The notes under the pieces: model-generated
What the model was told of the DNA's origin: nothing
Seen by the model: only the letters and a program-made list of their open reading frames with translations
Databases searched by the model: none
In this document: one piece after another, positions 7,416 to 18,634 of the stretch
How the letters are laid out: each line of letters starts with the position of its first letter
How positions within the stretch are numbered: position 1 is the first letter of the stretch
Program-made: the position numbers and the translations under genes
Assembly (NCBI GenBank): GCA_011390475.1
Contig: JAABSG010000003.1
Coordinates: forward strand, 1-37,895
Direction: 5' to 3'
Length of the DNA stretch: 37,895 nt
Origin: Geminicoccaceae bacterium
GTDB lineage: Bacteria > Pseudomonadota > Alphaproteobacteria > Geminicoccales > Geminicoccaceae

Positions 7416-8333
7416 TTGGAGAGCTGGCGCGCGCAGCCTGCCGTGTTCTGGGCCTTCGTCCTGCCGGGCGCTCTTTGGCTGCTGCTCTTCTTCCTCGTGC
7501 CCTTGGGGCTGATCTGGATCCTCGCCTTCGGCGAACGGGTGGGCCCCGTCCAGATCGACATCACTTGGACCATGGCCAACTATCTCGCCGTCTTCGATCC
7601 CGTCTATGTCGGGCTCTTTTGGCGCTCGGTCTGGGTGGCGACGATCGCGACTTGCATCGCGCTGGTGATGGGGCTGCCCGTGGCCCTGGCGGTGAGCTTC
7701 GCGCCCGATCGGGTCAAGCCGATTCTCTTGCTCCTCGTCATTCTGCCCTTTTGGACCAACATCCTGATCCGCACTTATGCGATGATCGCGGTGCTCAGGA
7801 CCCGGGGTTTCGTCAATTTCGGCCTCGAATATCTCTGGCTCTTGGGCAAGGCCTTCCTCTTGCCGTTCGGACTCGACGAGGTCGTCATGGGCGAGCGGTT
7901 CGAGCCCTTGACGCTGCTCTACAACAACACGGCTGTGATCTTCGGCATCGTCTACGTCTATTTGCCGTTCATGGTCCTGCCGCTCTATGCGACGCTCGAC
8001 CGGCTCGACCGCTCGCTCCTCGAGGCCAGTCTGGATTTGGGGGCCGGGCAGATCCGCACCTTCTTCAGCATCATCGTGCCCTTGGCCAAGCCCGGGATCA
8101 TCTCGGGCATCATCCTGGTCTTCATCCCGGCCTTGGGCACCTTTTTGATCAGCGATCTTCTCGGCGGGACCGACAGCCTCTTGATCGGCAATGTGATCGA
8201 GCGGCAGTTCAAGGCGGCCAATCACTGGCCTTTGGGCTCGGCCATGAGCTTCGTCTTGCTCTACATCACTTTCGCCATTTTGGCCCTTCGCGCCTGGCTG
8301 ACGTCCCGGGAGGAAGCCCGTGCTCGGGCGTAG
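7416..8333 (+). CDS. potB: polyamine ABC transporter permease, PotB-like
   Basis: This inner-membrane permease has 305 residues and about six hydrophobic segments. The EAA loop that contacts the ATPase reads EASLDLGAGQIRTFFSIIVPLAKPG. An in-frame TAA at 7401 limits the start, and TTG at 7416 is the first usable start codon; the ATG at 7403 is in another frame. With a TTG start and only a weak GGGA site, translation may be inefficient. The family phrases PFWTNILIRTYA and LGTFLISDLLGG place it in the PotB/PotH group. It overlaps the next permease by 14 bp. Confidence 0.88.
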   Translation: MESWRAQPAVFWAFVLPGALWLLLFFLVPLGLIWILAFGERVGPVQIDITWTMANYLAVFDPVYVGLFWRSVWVATIATCIALVMGLPVALAVSFAPDRVKPILLLLVILPFWTNILIRTYAMIAVLRTRGFVNFGLEYLWLLGKAFLLPFGLDEVVMGERFEPLTLLYNNTAVIFGIVYVYLPFMVLPLYATLDRLDRSLLEASLDLGAGQIRTFFSIIVPLAKPGIISGIILVFIPALGTFLISDLLGGTDSLLIGNVIERQFKAANHWPLGSAMSFVLLYITFAILALRAWLTSREEARARA

Positions 8334-9155
8334 CCCCGTCGGGCCCTTGGAGTACACGCGGCGGCTCTGGCTGCGGCTCTGGCTCCTGGCTGTCTTCGTC
8401 TTTCTCTATGCGCCCATCGTCATCCTCGTCGTCTTCAGTTTCAACGACAGTCGGCGGAACATCGTCTGGCAGGGCTTCACGACGGACTATTACGTTCGCG
8501 CCGCCGAGAACGCGTCCTTGATCGAGGCCTTCGGCAACAGCCTGATCATCGCCTTCGTCTCGACCATTTTGAGCACGATCATCGGCGCCCTGCTGGCGCT
8601 CGGCCTCTGGCGTTTTCGCTTTCCGGGCCGGGCCGCGCTGGACGGTGCCGCGGCGCTGCCGATCGTCATTCCCGAGATCTGCATGGGGGTGGCGCTCCTG
8701 GTCTTCTTCAACCGGGTGGGCTTTCCCACCGGCATGCCCTGGCCCTTGAATCTGGCCCCCATCGTCATCGGCCATGTGGCCTTCAGCTTTCCGTTCGTCG
8801 CCGTGGTCGTGCGGGCGCGGATGATCGGCTTCGACCGCTCGCTCGAGGAGGCGTCCAAGGATCTGGGGGCGTCCGAGTGGCAGACCTTCTGGAACGTCAC
8901 CGTGCCCTATATGAAGCCCGGCCTGATCGCGGGCGGGCTTTTGGCGATGACGCTTTCGCTCGACGACTTCGTGATCACCTTCTTCACCAGCGGCCCCGGC
9001 ACCTTGACCTTCCCGGTCCAGGTCTATTCGATGGTGCGCTTCGGGGCGACGCCCGAGGTCAATGCGGCCTCCACCGTGTTGATCGTAGTGACCGTGCTCT
9101 TGACCGTCATCGCCGTGCGCTGGCAGCGGCCGGACAAGGAAGTGGCGAAGCTCGG

Positions 9156-9159
<4 letters not shown>
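8320..9159 (+). CDS. potC: polyamine ABC transporter permease, PotC-like
   Basis: This second permease subunit has 279 residues and starts with GTG at 8320 inside the end of potB, preceded by GGGAGGA. Hydrophobic segments run through the whole length. FLYAPIVILVVFSFNDSR near the N-terminus and SLDDFVITFFTSGPG near the C-terminus are hallmarks of PotC/PotI. The EAA loop is EASKDLGASEWQTFWNVTVPYMKPG. Its TGA overlaps the ATPase ATG by four bases (ATGA), so the two are translationally coupled. Confidence 0.9.
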
Positions 9160-10253
<1,094 letters not shown>

Positions 10254-10295
10254 GATCGTCATGAAGCGCTGCCCTGACGAAACTTCTGCAGCCCT

Positions 10296-10310
10296 TTAAC
10301 CGTTTGTTCA
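10296..10310 (+). promoter_or_regulatory. CtrA-like box upstream of fliF
   Basis: TTAA (10296-10299), seven bases, then TTCA (10307-10310) differs by one base from the alphaproteobacterial CtrA consensus TTAA-N7-TTAA. It lies 62 bp before the fliF ATG. CtrA controls early flagellar genes including fliF in Caulobacter, so the position is meaningful, but a single near-match could be chance. Confidence 0.35.
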
Positions 10311-10371
10311 GCATGTCGCGCCTAAAGTCCGGGCCCAGGGCGATGACGCCCGAAGTGCTTTGGGTTCGACG

Positions 10372-12120
10372 ATGGCCAACCAGGTCCAGACAGTAGCGGT
10401 GGAGGACGGCGGGGCGGCGATGCCGCCGGCGCCGGCGCTCGGCTGGCTGCGGGCGCAGCTCGAGCGGCTGGGCGTCGAGCGGATTTTGGTGCTCGCCGTT
10501 GCCGTCCTGGCGCTGATCGGCCTCTTCGCCTTCATCGGTTTCAAGGCGCTCGAGCCCCGCTACACCCTGCTCTATGCCGGCATGGCGCTCGACGACACCC
10601 GAACCGTGGTGCAGCGGCTCGACGCGATGGGGGTCAAGCACCGCCTCTCGCCGCAAGGCGACGCCGTCATGGTGCCGGCCGACCGGGTGCTCGAGCTGCG
10701 CATGGCCCTGGCCTCCGACGGCCTGCCCGGCGGCGGGGTGGTGGGCTACGAGATCTTCGACACGGCCGACAGCTTCGGCACCACCGAGTTCCTTTCCAAC
10801 ATCAACCTGAAGCGGGCGATGGAGGGCGAGCTCGCCCGCACCATCCAGAGCCTGCGCTCGGTCCGCGCCGCCCGCGTCCATCTGGTCCAGCCGCGCCGCG
10901 AGCTCTTCCGCCGCGACCAGGCGCCGGCCAGCGCCTCGGTCTTCTTGACCGTGAGCCATGGTGGCCTGGGTCGGGGCGAGATCGCCGCGATCCGCCATCT
11001 GGTCGCCGCCGCCGTCCCGGGGTTGGAGGCTGGCCGGATCACCGTCGCCGACGACCAGGGTCGGCTCCTGGCGCGGGGTGGCGACAACGGTGACGGGCTC
11101 ACCGCGCTCGACGACACCGAGAGCTACCGCACGCTCTTCGAGAGCCGGCTGCAGGAAAAGATCCTCCAATTGCTCGAGCGCTCGCTCGGTCCCGGCAGGG
11201 TCGAGGCCCAGGTCACCGCCGAGCTCGATTTCGACAGCTCGACGACCACCGAGGAGATCTTCGATCCCGACCGGCAGGTGGTGCGCAGCACCCAGATCAT
11301 CGACGAGACGACCGATCTCGACGAGCGCCAGCCCAACGACCGGGTGACCGTCGCCGACAACCTGCCCGGCGGCAATGCCGACGACGACGCGGCGACGAGC
11401 CGTGAGCAGCGGGCGCGGACCGAGGAGACCATCAACTACGAGATCTCGCGGATCGTCAGGAACCAGACCCGCCGCGGCGGCCGGCTCGAGCGGCTCTCCG
11501 TCGCGGTTCAGGTCGACGGCACCTATCGGACGAACGAGGCCGGCGAGCTGGTTTTCGAGCCGCTGCCGGTGGCCGATCTCGCCGAGCTCGAGGAGCTGGT
11601 CCGGAGTGCCGTCGGCATCGACGATGCCAGGGGCGACACGCTGTCGATCGTCAGCCGCCGGTTGGCGACGCCGGAGCCCGTGGTGGCCGCTCCCGAAGGC
11701 CTCTTCGGCCTCGAGCGGCACGACTGGTTCAGGCTCGGCGAGATCGGCGGGCTGCTGCTGATGGCCGTCCTGGTGCTGCTCATGGGTGTCCGCCCGCTGC
11801 TCAAGCGGCTGGCCAAGGCCGACGAGAAGGCCGCGGTCGAGAATGGCCCGCGCCTCTTGACGGCGCCCGATGGCAAGCAACTCCTGGTTCACCTGCCGGG
11901 CGGTCAGACCATCAAGATCGACGAGGGCGGCCGGCCGATGCTGGTCGGCCCCGACGGCGAGCCGCTGCCGCAGCCCGAGGAACCGGCCGAGGAGCGGATC
12001 AGCCTCAAGCAGATCGAAGGCAGCGTCAACGCCTCGATGCTCACCGAGATGTCCGAGCTGGTCAAGACCAGGCCCGAGGACGCGATCCGCGTCATTCGCA
12101 GCTGGCTGCATCAGAACTAG
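10372..12120 (+). CDS. fliF: flagellar MS-ring protein FliF
   Basis: The 582-residue protein builds the MS ring in the inner membrane, the base of the flagellum. Membrane helices are at about 37-60 and 460-477, bracketing the periplasmic ring-building domains. The region around 130-165 (FLSNINLKRAMEGELARTIQSLRSVRAARVHLV) is a strongly conserved FliF block. The C-terminal cytoplasmic tail (EMSELVKTRPEDAIRVIRSWL) is the FliG-binding segment. ATG 10372 was preferred over the in-frame TTG at 10360. It opens the flagellar operon, with a CtrA-like site upstream; fliG follows after 12 bp. Confidence 0.95.
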   Translation: MANQVQTVAVEDGGAAMPPAPALGWLRAQLERLGVERILVLAVAVLALIGLFAFIGFKALEPRYTLLYAGMALDDTRTVVQRLDAMGVKHRLSPQGDAVMVPADRVLELRMALASDGLPGGGVVGYEIFDTADSFGTTEFLSNINLKRAMEGELARTIQSLRSVRAARVHLVQPRRELFRRDQAPASASVFLTVSHGGLGRGEIAAIRHLVAAAVPGLEAGRITVADDQGRLLARGGDNGDGLTALDDTESYRTLFESRLQEKILQLLERSLGPGRVEAQVTAELDFDSSTTTEEIFDPDRQVVRSTQIIDETTDLDERQPNDRVTVADNLPGGNADDDAATSREQRARTEETINYEISRIVRNQTRRGGRLERLSVAVQVDGTYRTNEAGELVFEPLPVADLAELEELVRSAVGIDDARGDTLSIVSRRLATPEPVVAAPEGLFGLERHDWFRLGEIGGLLLMAVLVLLMGVRPLLKRLAKADEKAAVENGPRLLTAPDGKQLLVHLPGGQTIKIDEGGRPMLVGPDGEPLPQPEEPAEERISLKQIEGSVNASMLTEMSELVKTRPEDAIRVIRSWLHQN

Positions 12121-12132
12121 GAGACGAGGACG

Positions 12133-13152
12133 ATGGCCGGACCACCGATGCTGCAGTTCGACAAGCTCTCGGGCAGCGAGAAGGCGGCGATCTTGATGCT
12201 CGCCGTCGGCGAGGAGGACGCTGCCAACCTCTTCTCGAGGCTGGAGATCGACGAGGTCAAGGAGCTCTCGCAGACCATGTCGCTGCTCGGCCGGGTGGGT
12301 TCGGACGTGGTCGAGAAGATCATCGGCGACTTCGCCGAACGGCTGTCGCAGGCCGGAGGCGTGGTCGGCAGCTTCGATACGACCGAGCGGCTGTTGCAGC
12401 GGTTTCTCGACGCCGAGCGGGTCGAAGGCATCATGGAGGAGATCCGCGGCCCCGCCGGTCGCACGGTCTGGGACAAGCTCGGCAACGTCAACGAGTCGGT
12501 CCTGGCATCCTACCTCAAGAACGAATACCCGCAGACCGTGGCCGTGGTCCTTTCGCGCATCGAGCCGGCGCACGCCGCCCGGGTGCTCGCCAACCTGCCC
12601 GACGATTTCTCGGTCGAGGTGGTGATGCGCATGCTGCGCATGGAGGTCGTGCAGAAGGACATCCTGCAGGATGTCGAGCGGACGCTGCGCGCCGAGTTCA
12701 TGAGCAATCTCGCCCGCACCAACCGTCGCGACAACCACGAGGTGATGGCGGAGATCTTCAACTATTTCGACCGCAACACCGAGGCCCGGTTCGTGGCCTC
12801 GCTGGAGGAGCGCAACAAGGAAGCGGCCGATCGGATCAAGGCCTTGATGTTCACTTTCGAGGACCTGTTGAAGCTCGACAGCGCCGGCATCCAGACGCTG
12901 ATCAGAAACGCCGGCAACGACCGGATCTCAGTGGCGCTGAAGGGCGCATCCGAGCAGCTCAAGGAACTGTTCTTCGCCAACATGTCCGAGCGTGGCGCCA
13001 AGATCCTGCGTGAGGACATGGCCGCCATGGGCCCGGTCCGGCTCCGCGATGTCGACGAGGCGCAGCAGTTCATGGTCAACATGACCAAGGAGCTGGCGGC
13101 CTCGGGCGAAATCTTCCTCGCCGACAACAAAGACGACGAGTTGATCTATTGA
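12133..13152 (+). CDS. fliG: flagellar motor switch protein FliG
   Basis: The 339-residue switch and torque protein sits on the cytoplasmic face of the MS ring and interacts with the MotA stator. The N-terminal FliF-binding part begins [16 protein letters not shown]; the middle domain has the [11 protein letters not shown] motif (EHPQ in most homologues); the C-terminal domain has [17 protein letters not shown] and [10 protein letters not shown] with the charged torque helix. A GACGAGG site precedes the ATG. It ends within TGATG shared with the next gene. Confidence 0.96.
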   Translation: MAGPPMLQFDKLSGSEKAAILMLAVGEEDAANLFSRLEIDEVKELSQTMSLLGRVGSDVVEKIIGDFAERLSQAGGVVGSFDTTERLLQRFLDAERVEGIMEEIRGPAGRTVWDKLGNVNESVLASYLKNEYPQTVAVVLSRIEPAHAARVLANLPDDFSVEVVMRMLRMEVVQKDILQDVERTLRAEFMSNLARTNRRDNHEVMAEIFNYFDRNTEARFVASLEERNKEAADRIKALMFTFEDLLKLDSAGIQTLIRNAGNDRISVALKGASEQLKELFFANMSERGAKILREDMAAMGPVRLRDVDEAQQFMVNMTKELAASGEIFLADNKDDELIY

Positions 13153-13910
13153 TGGTCGACGCCAGCACCAATCGCGTCGGCGCTGCCGGTTCTTGGGTCG
13201 GCGGGGAGCGTCGGGCCGGCCACCGGAGCGCCGCCACCTGGCGGGTGATCGCGGCGCCCGGAACACCCCCGACGCCGGCCTCGGTCGAGCCGGTACCCGA
13301 GCCCGAGGCCGAACCCCAGGCTCGGCTCGGCTTCGACGAGGCGGACCTTGCCCGAGCCTGTGCCGCCGTCGCCGCCACGGTGCGCGCGGCCGAGAACGAG
13401 GCCGCAGCGGCCCGTGAGGAACGGCGGATCGCCGATGCCCTCGAGGCCATCGCCGGGTCGCTGGACAGCGCGGACGCCGTCTTGGCCGAAAGCCGCCGGC
13501 AGTTTCGCGAGGCGGCGGCCCTCCTGGCCGCGGCCGCCACCGAGGCCTTGGCGCCCGGTCCGGGAGCCAAGGTCGCGGCCCGCCTGGCCGACGCCCTGGC
13601 CGCCGACTGTCTCGTGCGCTTCGATCCGGCGCTGGCGCTGACCGTCGAGGTCGCCACCGACATCGCCGATGCGCTGGCGGCCCGGCTCGCCGCCTCGCCC
13701 CTGATTCAGGCCCGGCCTGGTCGGGTCGCCGTCGAGGCCGTGGCCGAGATGGGCCCGGGCGCGGCGCGGTTGGTCTGGCAGGACGGCGTTGCCGATTGGT
13801 CGGTTCAGCGCCTGCACGCCGATGCTGCAGCCCTGATCCGTCGGCTCGTCGAGCCGGCCGAACCGTCTCCAAGCCAGGCGTCTTCAAGCAAAGAAAGAGA
13901 GCAAGCATGA
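13152..13910 (+). CDS. fliH: FliH-like flagellar export protein
   Basis: The 252-residue protein is weakly conserved, as FliH usually is. After a proline-rich N-terminus comes an Ala/Glu/Arg-rich helical region (about 60-160) expected of the FliH stalk. The C-terminal end contains GPGAARLVWQDGVADWSVQRL, which resembles the FliH motif where a glycine-aspartate turn is followed by W-x-D-G. Location between fliG and fliN is the standard place for fliH. FliH binds the export ATPase FliI, whose gene is not in the window. The ATG at 13152 overlaps the fliG stop by one base; a TTG just before it is a less likely start. Confidence 0.72.
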   Translation: MVDASTNRVGAAGSWVGGERRAGHRSAATWRVIAAPGTPPTPASVEPVPEPEAEPQARLGFDEADLARACAAVAATVRAAENEAAAAREERRIADALEAIAGSLDSADAVLAESRRQFREAAALLAAAATEALAPGPGAKVAARLADALAADCLVRFDPALALTVEVATDIADALAARLAASPLIQARPGRVAVEAVAEMGPGAARLVWQDGVADWSVQRLHADAAALIRRLVEPAEPSPSQASSSKEREQA

Positions 13911-14245
13911 GCGACAACACACCGACCGCCTCGCCGTCGCCCGAGCCGCCGACCGCGGCACTCCCCGTGGCGGAGACCGAGCCCACCGCCGAGCGCGGCT
14001 CCGGCGACCGGCTGAGTGCCATCTACGACATTCCGGTCCAGCTCGCGGCCGTCCTCGGCAAGACCTCGATGCCGGTCAACCAGCTGCTCCGCCTCGGCCG
14101 CGGCGCCGTGGTCGAGCTCGACCGCAAGGTCGGCGAGCCGATCGACATCTACGTCAACAACCGCCTGGTGGCGCGCGGCGAGGTGCTGATCGTCGACGAC
14201 CACCTCGGCATCACCATGACCGAGATCATCAAGAGCGATAGCTGA
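13907..14245 (+). CDS. fliN: flagellar motor switch protein FliN
   Basis: The 112-residue protein has a disordered Pro/Thr/Ala-rich N-terminus (about 1-32) and a SpoA (surface presentation) domain after it: IYDIPVQLAAVLGKTSMPVNQLLRLGRGAVVELD, then PIDIYVNNRLVARGEVLIVDDHLGITMTEI. This is the C-ring component that binds FliM and CheY-dependent switching complexes. The start overlaps the fliH stop (ATGA) and has an AAAGAGAG site. The stop overlaps the next ATG by one base. Confidence 0.95.
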   Translation: MSDNTPTASPSPEPPTAALPVAETEPTAERGSGDRLSAIYDIPVQLAAVLGKTSMPVNQLLRLGRGAVVELDRKVGEPIDIYVNNRLVARGEVLIVDDHLGITMTEIIKSDS

Positions 14246-15102
14246 TGGCGCGAGCGCTCCAGAACGGACGGGGCCGAAATCGACCGGCAAAGCCCACCGC
14301 CGGCCGCCGAGCGTCGCTGCTGCTCGAACGGCTCGATCCCGCGGGCGTCGTCGGCCTCGTCGCCGCCTTCGCGGTGATCGGGCTCGCCATCGCCAGCGGG
14401 GCCGCGCCTGGCCGCTTTCTCGACCTGCCGTCTTTCTTGATCGTCATCGGCGGCACCTTCGCGGTGACACTGGCTAGCTTTTCGCTCCAGGATTTCGCGC
14501 GCCTGCCCCGGGTCATGGCAGCCGCCTTGTCGCCGACCCCGCCGCCGCGGCTCCGCGCCGTCGCCGACGATGCGCTCGAGCTCGCGAGCGCGGTGCGCCA
14601 GGCGAGTGTCACGCTCTTGGAGCAGCGGGTGACGGCCCAGGCCCGCCATGTTCACCTGCATCGTGGCCTCCTCATGCTCCTCGACGGCAGTGCGCCCAAG
14701 GCGATCGAGCGCGCCCTCCGGCGTGAAATCGAGGCCATGGTCGAACGCCAGACGGCGACCGTCGCGATCCTCGGGCGGGCCGCCGAGGTGGCGCCGGCGA
14801 TGGGCTTGATCGGCACGCTGATCGGTCTCGTGCAGATGCTCGGCCATCTCGAGGAGCCCGACCAGATCGGACCCGCCATGGCCGTTGCCCTGCTGACGAC
14901 GCTCTACGGGGCGCTTCTGGCGCACGCCCTCTTCACGCCCTTGGCCGAGCGCCTGGCGGCCCGCTTCGCCGTCGAGCGGCTCGGTGCTGAATTGCAGTTG
15001 GTGGCGGTCATGGCGATCGCCGAGCGCGACAACCCGCGTCGGCTCGAAGCCACCCTGAACGGCCTTCTGGCGCCCGAGGACCAGGCATTGCGGTTCGATT
15101 GA
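14245..15102 (+). CDS. MotA/PomA-family stator protein in the flagellar operon
   Basis: The 285-residue protein has the MotA fold: two membrane helices near 32-78 (DPAGVVGLVA..., SFLIVIGGTFAVTLASF), a cytoplasmic region with many Arg/Glu residues (about 85-175) and two more helices starting APAMGLIGTLIGLVQML and PAMAVALLTTLYGALLAH. These are the conserved proton- or ion-channel helices. MotA normally works with MotB, but no motB lies in this operon; the partner must be elsewhere. It is translationally coupled to fliN (TGATG). Its basic N-terminal extension of about 30 residues is longer than in MotA. It is not closely similar to the ZorA-like protein at 24253-25659. Confidence 0.85.
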   Translation: MARALQNGRGRNRPAKPTAGRRASLLLERLDPAGVVGLVAAFAVIGLAIASGAAPGRFLDLPSFLIVIGGTFAVTLASFSLQDFARLPRVMAAALSPTPPPRLRAVADDALELASAVRQASVTLLEQRVTAQARHVHLHRGLLMLLDGSAPKAIERALRREIEAMVERQTATVAILGRAAEVAPAMGLIGTLIGLVQMLGHLEEPDQIGPAMAVALLTTLYGALLAHALFTPLAERLAARFAVERLGAELQLVAVMAIAERDNPRRLEATLNGLLAPEDQALRFD

Positions 15103-15137
15103 TGCTCATGCAACGACAACAGAACGGAGATTTGGCG

Positions 15138-16514
<1,377 letters not shown>

Positions 16515-16540
16515 TCGGCGAAAGAGGCGGAGGCGAGACC

Positions 16541-18631
16541 ATGGCGCTGCAGCTCAAAACGACCACGATGCAAGTGCTGCCCGAGATCGGCCGAGCCCTT
16601 CGCCAGAGCGACGTGCTCATGGCCTTGGGCGTTATCGCCATCCTCGTCGTCCTCATCCTGCCGCTGCCGCCGATCCTGCTCGATCTCTTGCTCGCCCTTT
16701 CGATCATGTTCTCGGTCCTGGTGCTGCTCACCGCGCTGTTCATCGAAAAGCCGCTGGATTTCTCGGCTTTTCCGACCGTGCTCTTGATGGCGACCATGCT
16801 CCGCCTCTCGCTCAATCTGGCCTCCACCCGGCTGATCCTGGCGCACGGCCACGAGGGGCCGGATGCCGCCGGTGGCGTGATCGAAGCCTTCGGCGGCTTC
16901 ATCATGCAGGGCAATTTCGTCATCGGGATCATCGTCTTCGCCATCCTGGTGATCGTCAATTTCGTCGTCATCACCAAGGGCTCCGGGCGCATCGCCGAGG
17001 TCGCCGCCCGCTTCTCCCTGGACGCCATGCCCGGCAAGCAGATGGCGATCGACGCCGATCTCTCGGCCGGATTGATCGACGAGGCCTCGGCCAAGGCCCG
17101 CCGCAAGGAGCTCGAGGAGGAGAGCGCCTTCTTCGGCTCGATGGATGGTGCCGCCAAGTTCGTCCGCGGCGATGCCATCGCCGGGCTCTTGATCACCTTC
17201 ATCAACCTCATCGCCGGGCTGATCATCGGCGTCGGGCAAATGGGCATCAGCTTCGGCCAAGCGGCCGAGAGCTATACGATCCTGACCGTCGGCGACGGCC
17301 TGGTCTCGCAGATTCCGGCTTTGGTCGTCTCGACGGCGGCCGGTCTCCTGGTCTCCAAGGCCGGCGTCACCGGCCGCGCCGACAAGGCGCTCTTGACCCA
17401 GATGGGCGCCTTTCCGAAGTCGCTGGGTGTCACCAGCGGCCTGATGTTCGCGCTTGCCGTCCTGCCCGGCCTGCCGGTCATCCCCTTCGTCGTCATCGGC
17501 GCCGGCACCGGCTGGCTCGCCTGGCGGGGCTCCCGGCTGCAGATCGCCGAGGAGGAACGCCTGGCCGCCCCGCCACCGGCTCCGGCGGCGCCCGCCGAGG
17601 AGCCCATTGCCACGGCACTGCAGATCGACCCGATCCGCCTCGAGCTCGGCTACGGCCTCTTGGCCTTGATCAGCGAGCAGGGTTCGGGGCGGCTCACCGA
17701 CCAGATCAAAGCCTTGCGGCGCCAGCTCGCCGGCGAGCTCGGCTTCGTCATGCCGTCGGTGCGCATCCAGGACAACATCCAGCTCCCGGCCAACAATTAC
17801 GTCTTGAAGGTCAAGGAGATGGAAGCGGGCCGTGGCGATGTCCGACCCAACATGCTGCTCGTGATGCACCCGCAAGGCTCTGCGATCGAGCTGCCGGGCG
17901 AAGAGACCATCGAGCCCACCTTCGGCCTGCAGGCGATGTGGATCGCCCAATCCTTGCGCGAGGAGGCGACCTTCAAGGGCCTGACCGTGGTCGATCCCGC
18001 AACGGTCGTGACCACGCACCTGACCGAGATCGTCAAGGACAATCTGGCCGAAATGCTGAGCTTCGCCGAGACGCAAAAGCTCCTGGCCGAGCTCGATCAG
18101 CAGTACCAGAAGCTCTTGGCCGATCTCGTGCCGCAGCGGATCTCGACGGCGGGCATCCAGCGCGTGCTGCAGGGGCTTCTGGCCGAGCGGGTCTCGATCC
18201 GCGATCTGCCCTTGATCCTCGAGGCCCTGGGCGAGGCCGTCCAGTTCACCCAGAACGCCGTCTTCATCATCGAGCATGTCCGCGCGCGCCTCGCCCGGCA
18301 GATCACCAACTCGGCCACCGGCCCCGGCGGCTACGTGCCGCTCTTGACCCTCTCGCCCGACTGGGAGCAGGCCTTCGCGGACAGCCTCGTGGGCCAGGGC
18401 GACGAGCGCCAGCTCGCCATGGCGCCGAGCCGGCTGCAGGACTTCATCCGCGCGCTGCGCGACGCCTTCGAGCAGCAGGCGATGCGCGGCGAGCTGCCCG
18501 TGCTGATCACCTCACCCGCCATTCGCCCTTATGTCCGTTCGATCGTCGAGCGCTTCCGGCCGTCGACCGTGGTGCTCTCGCAGAACGAGATCCACCCCAA
18601 GGCCAAGCTGCGCACGCTGGGGCAGGTCTAG
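16541..18631 (+). CDS. flhA: flagellar type III export gate protein FlhA
   Basis: The 696-residue membrane protein forms the nonameric export gate ring. The N-terminal half has about eight hydrophobic helices; the cytoplasmic loop contains the FHIPEP family signature RFSLDAMPGKQMAIDADL, followed by RRKELEEESAFFGSMDGA. The C-terminal half is the docking domain for export chaperones (LEPTFGL-type block EPTFGLQAMWI, QRVLQGLLAERVSIRDLPLILEAL). An AGGCGGAGGCGA site precedes the ATG. The gene lies 26 bp after flbD and 3 bp before flhF. Confidence 0.96.
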   Translation: MALQLKTTTMQVLPEIGRALRQSDVLMALGVIAILVVLILPLPPILLDLLLALSIMFSVLVLLTALFIEKPLDFSAFPTVLLMATMLRLSLNLASTRLILAHGHEGPDAAGGVIEAFGGFIMQGNFVIGIIVFAILVIVNFVVITKGSGRIAEVAARFSLDAMPGKQMAIDADLSAGLIDEASAKARRKELEEESAFFGSMDGAAKFVRGDAIAGLLITFINLIAGLIIGVGQMGISFGQAAESYTILTVGDGLVSQIPALVVSTAAGLLVSKAGVTGRADKALLTQMGAFPKSLGVTSGLMFALAVLPGLPVIPFVVIGAGTGWLAWRGSRLQIAEEERLAAPPPAPAAPAEEPIATALQIDPIRLELGYGLLALISEQGSGRLTDQIKALRRQLAGELGFVMPSVRIQDNIQLPANNYVLKVKEMEAGRGDVRPNMLLVMHPQGSAIELPGEETIEPTFGLQAMWIAQSLREEATFKGLTVVDPATVVTTHLTEIVKDNLAEMLSFAETQKLLAELDQQYQKLLADLVPQRISTAGIQRVLQGLLAERVSIRDLPLILEALGEAVQFTQNAVFIIEHVRARLARQITNSATGPGGYVPLLTLSPDWEQAFADSLVGQGDERQLAMAPSRLQDFIRALRDAFEQQAMRGELPVLITSPAIRPYVRSIVERFRPSTVVLSQNEIHPKAKLRTLGQV

Positions 18632-18634
18632 GCC

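Noticed and set aside
10323-10346. Sigma-28-like promoter (TAAAGTCC ... GGCGATGA) before fliF
   Set aside because: The spacer is 8 bp, not about 11, and the second half has two mismatches.
14245-15102. Treating the flagellar MotA homologue as part of the same system as the ZorA-like protein
   Set aside because: They differ in tail length, motif detail and operon, and the former is fixed within flagellar genes.
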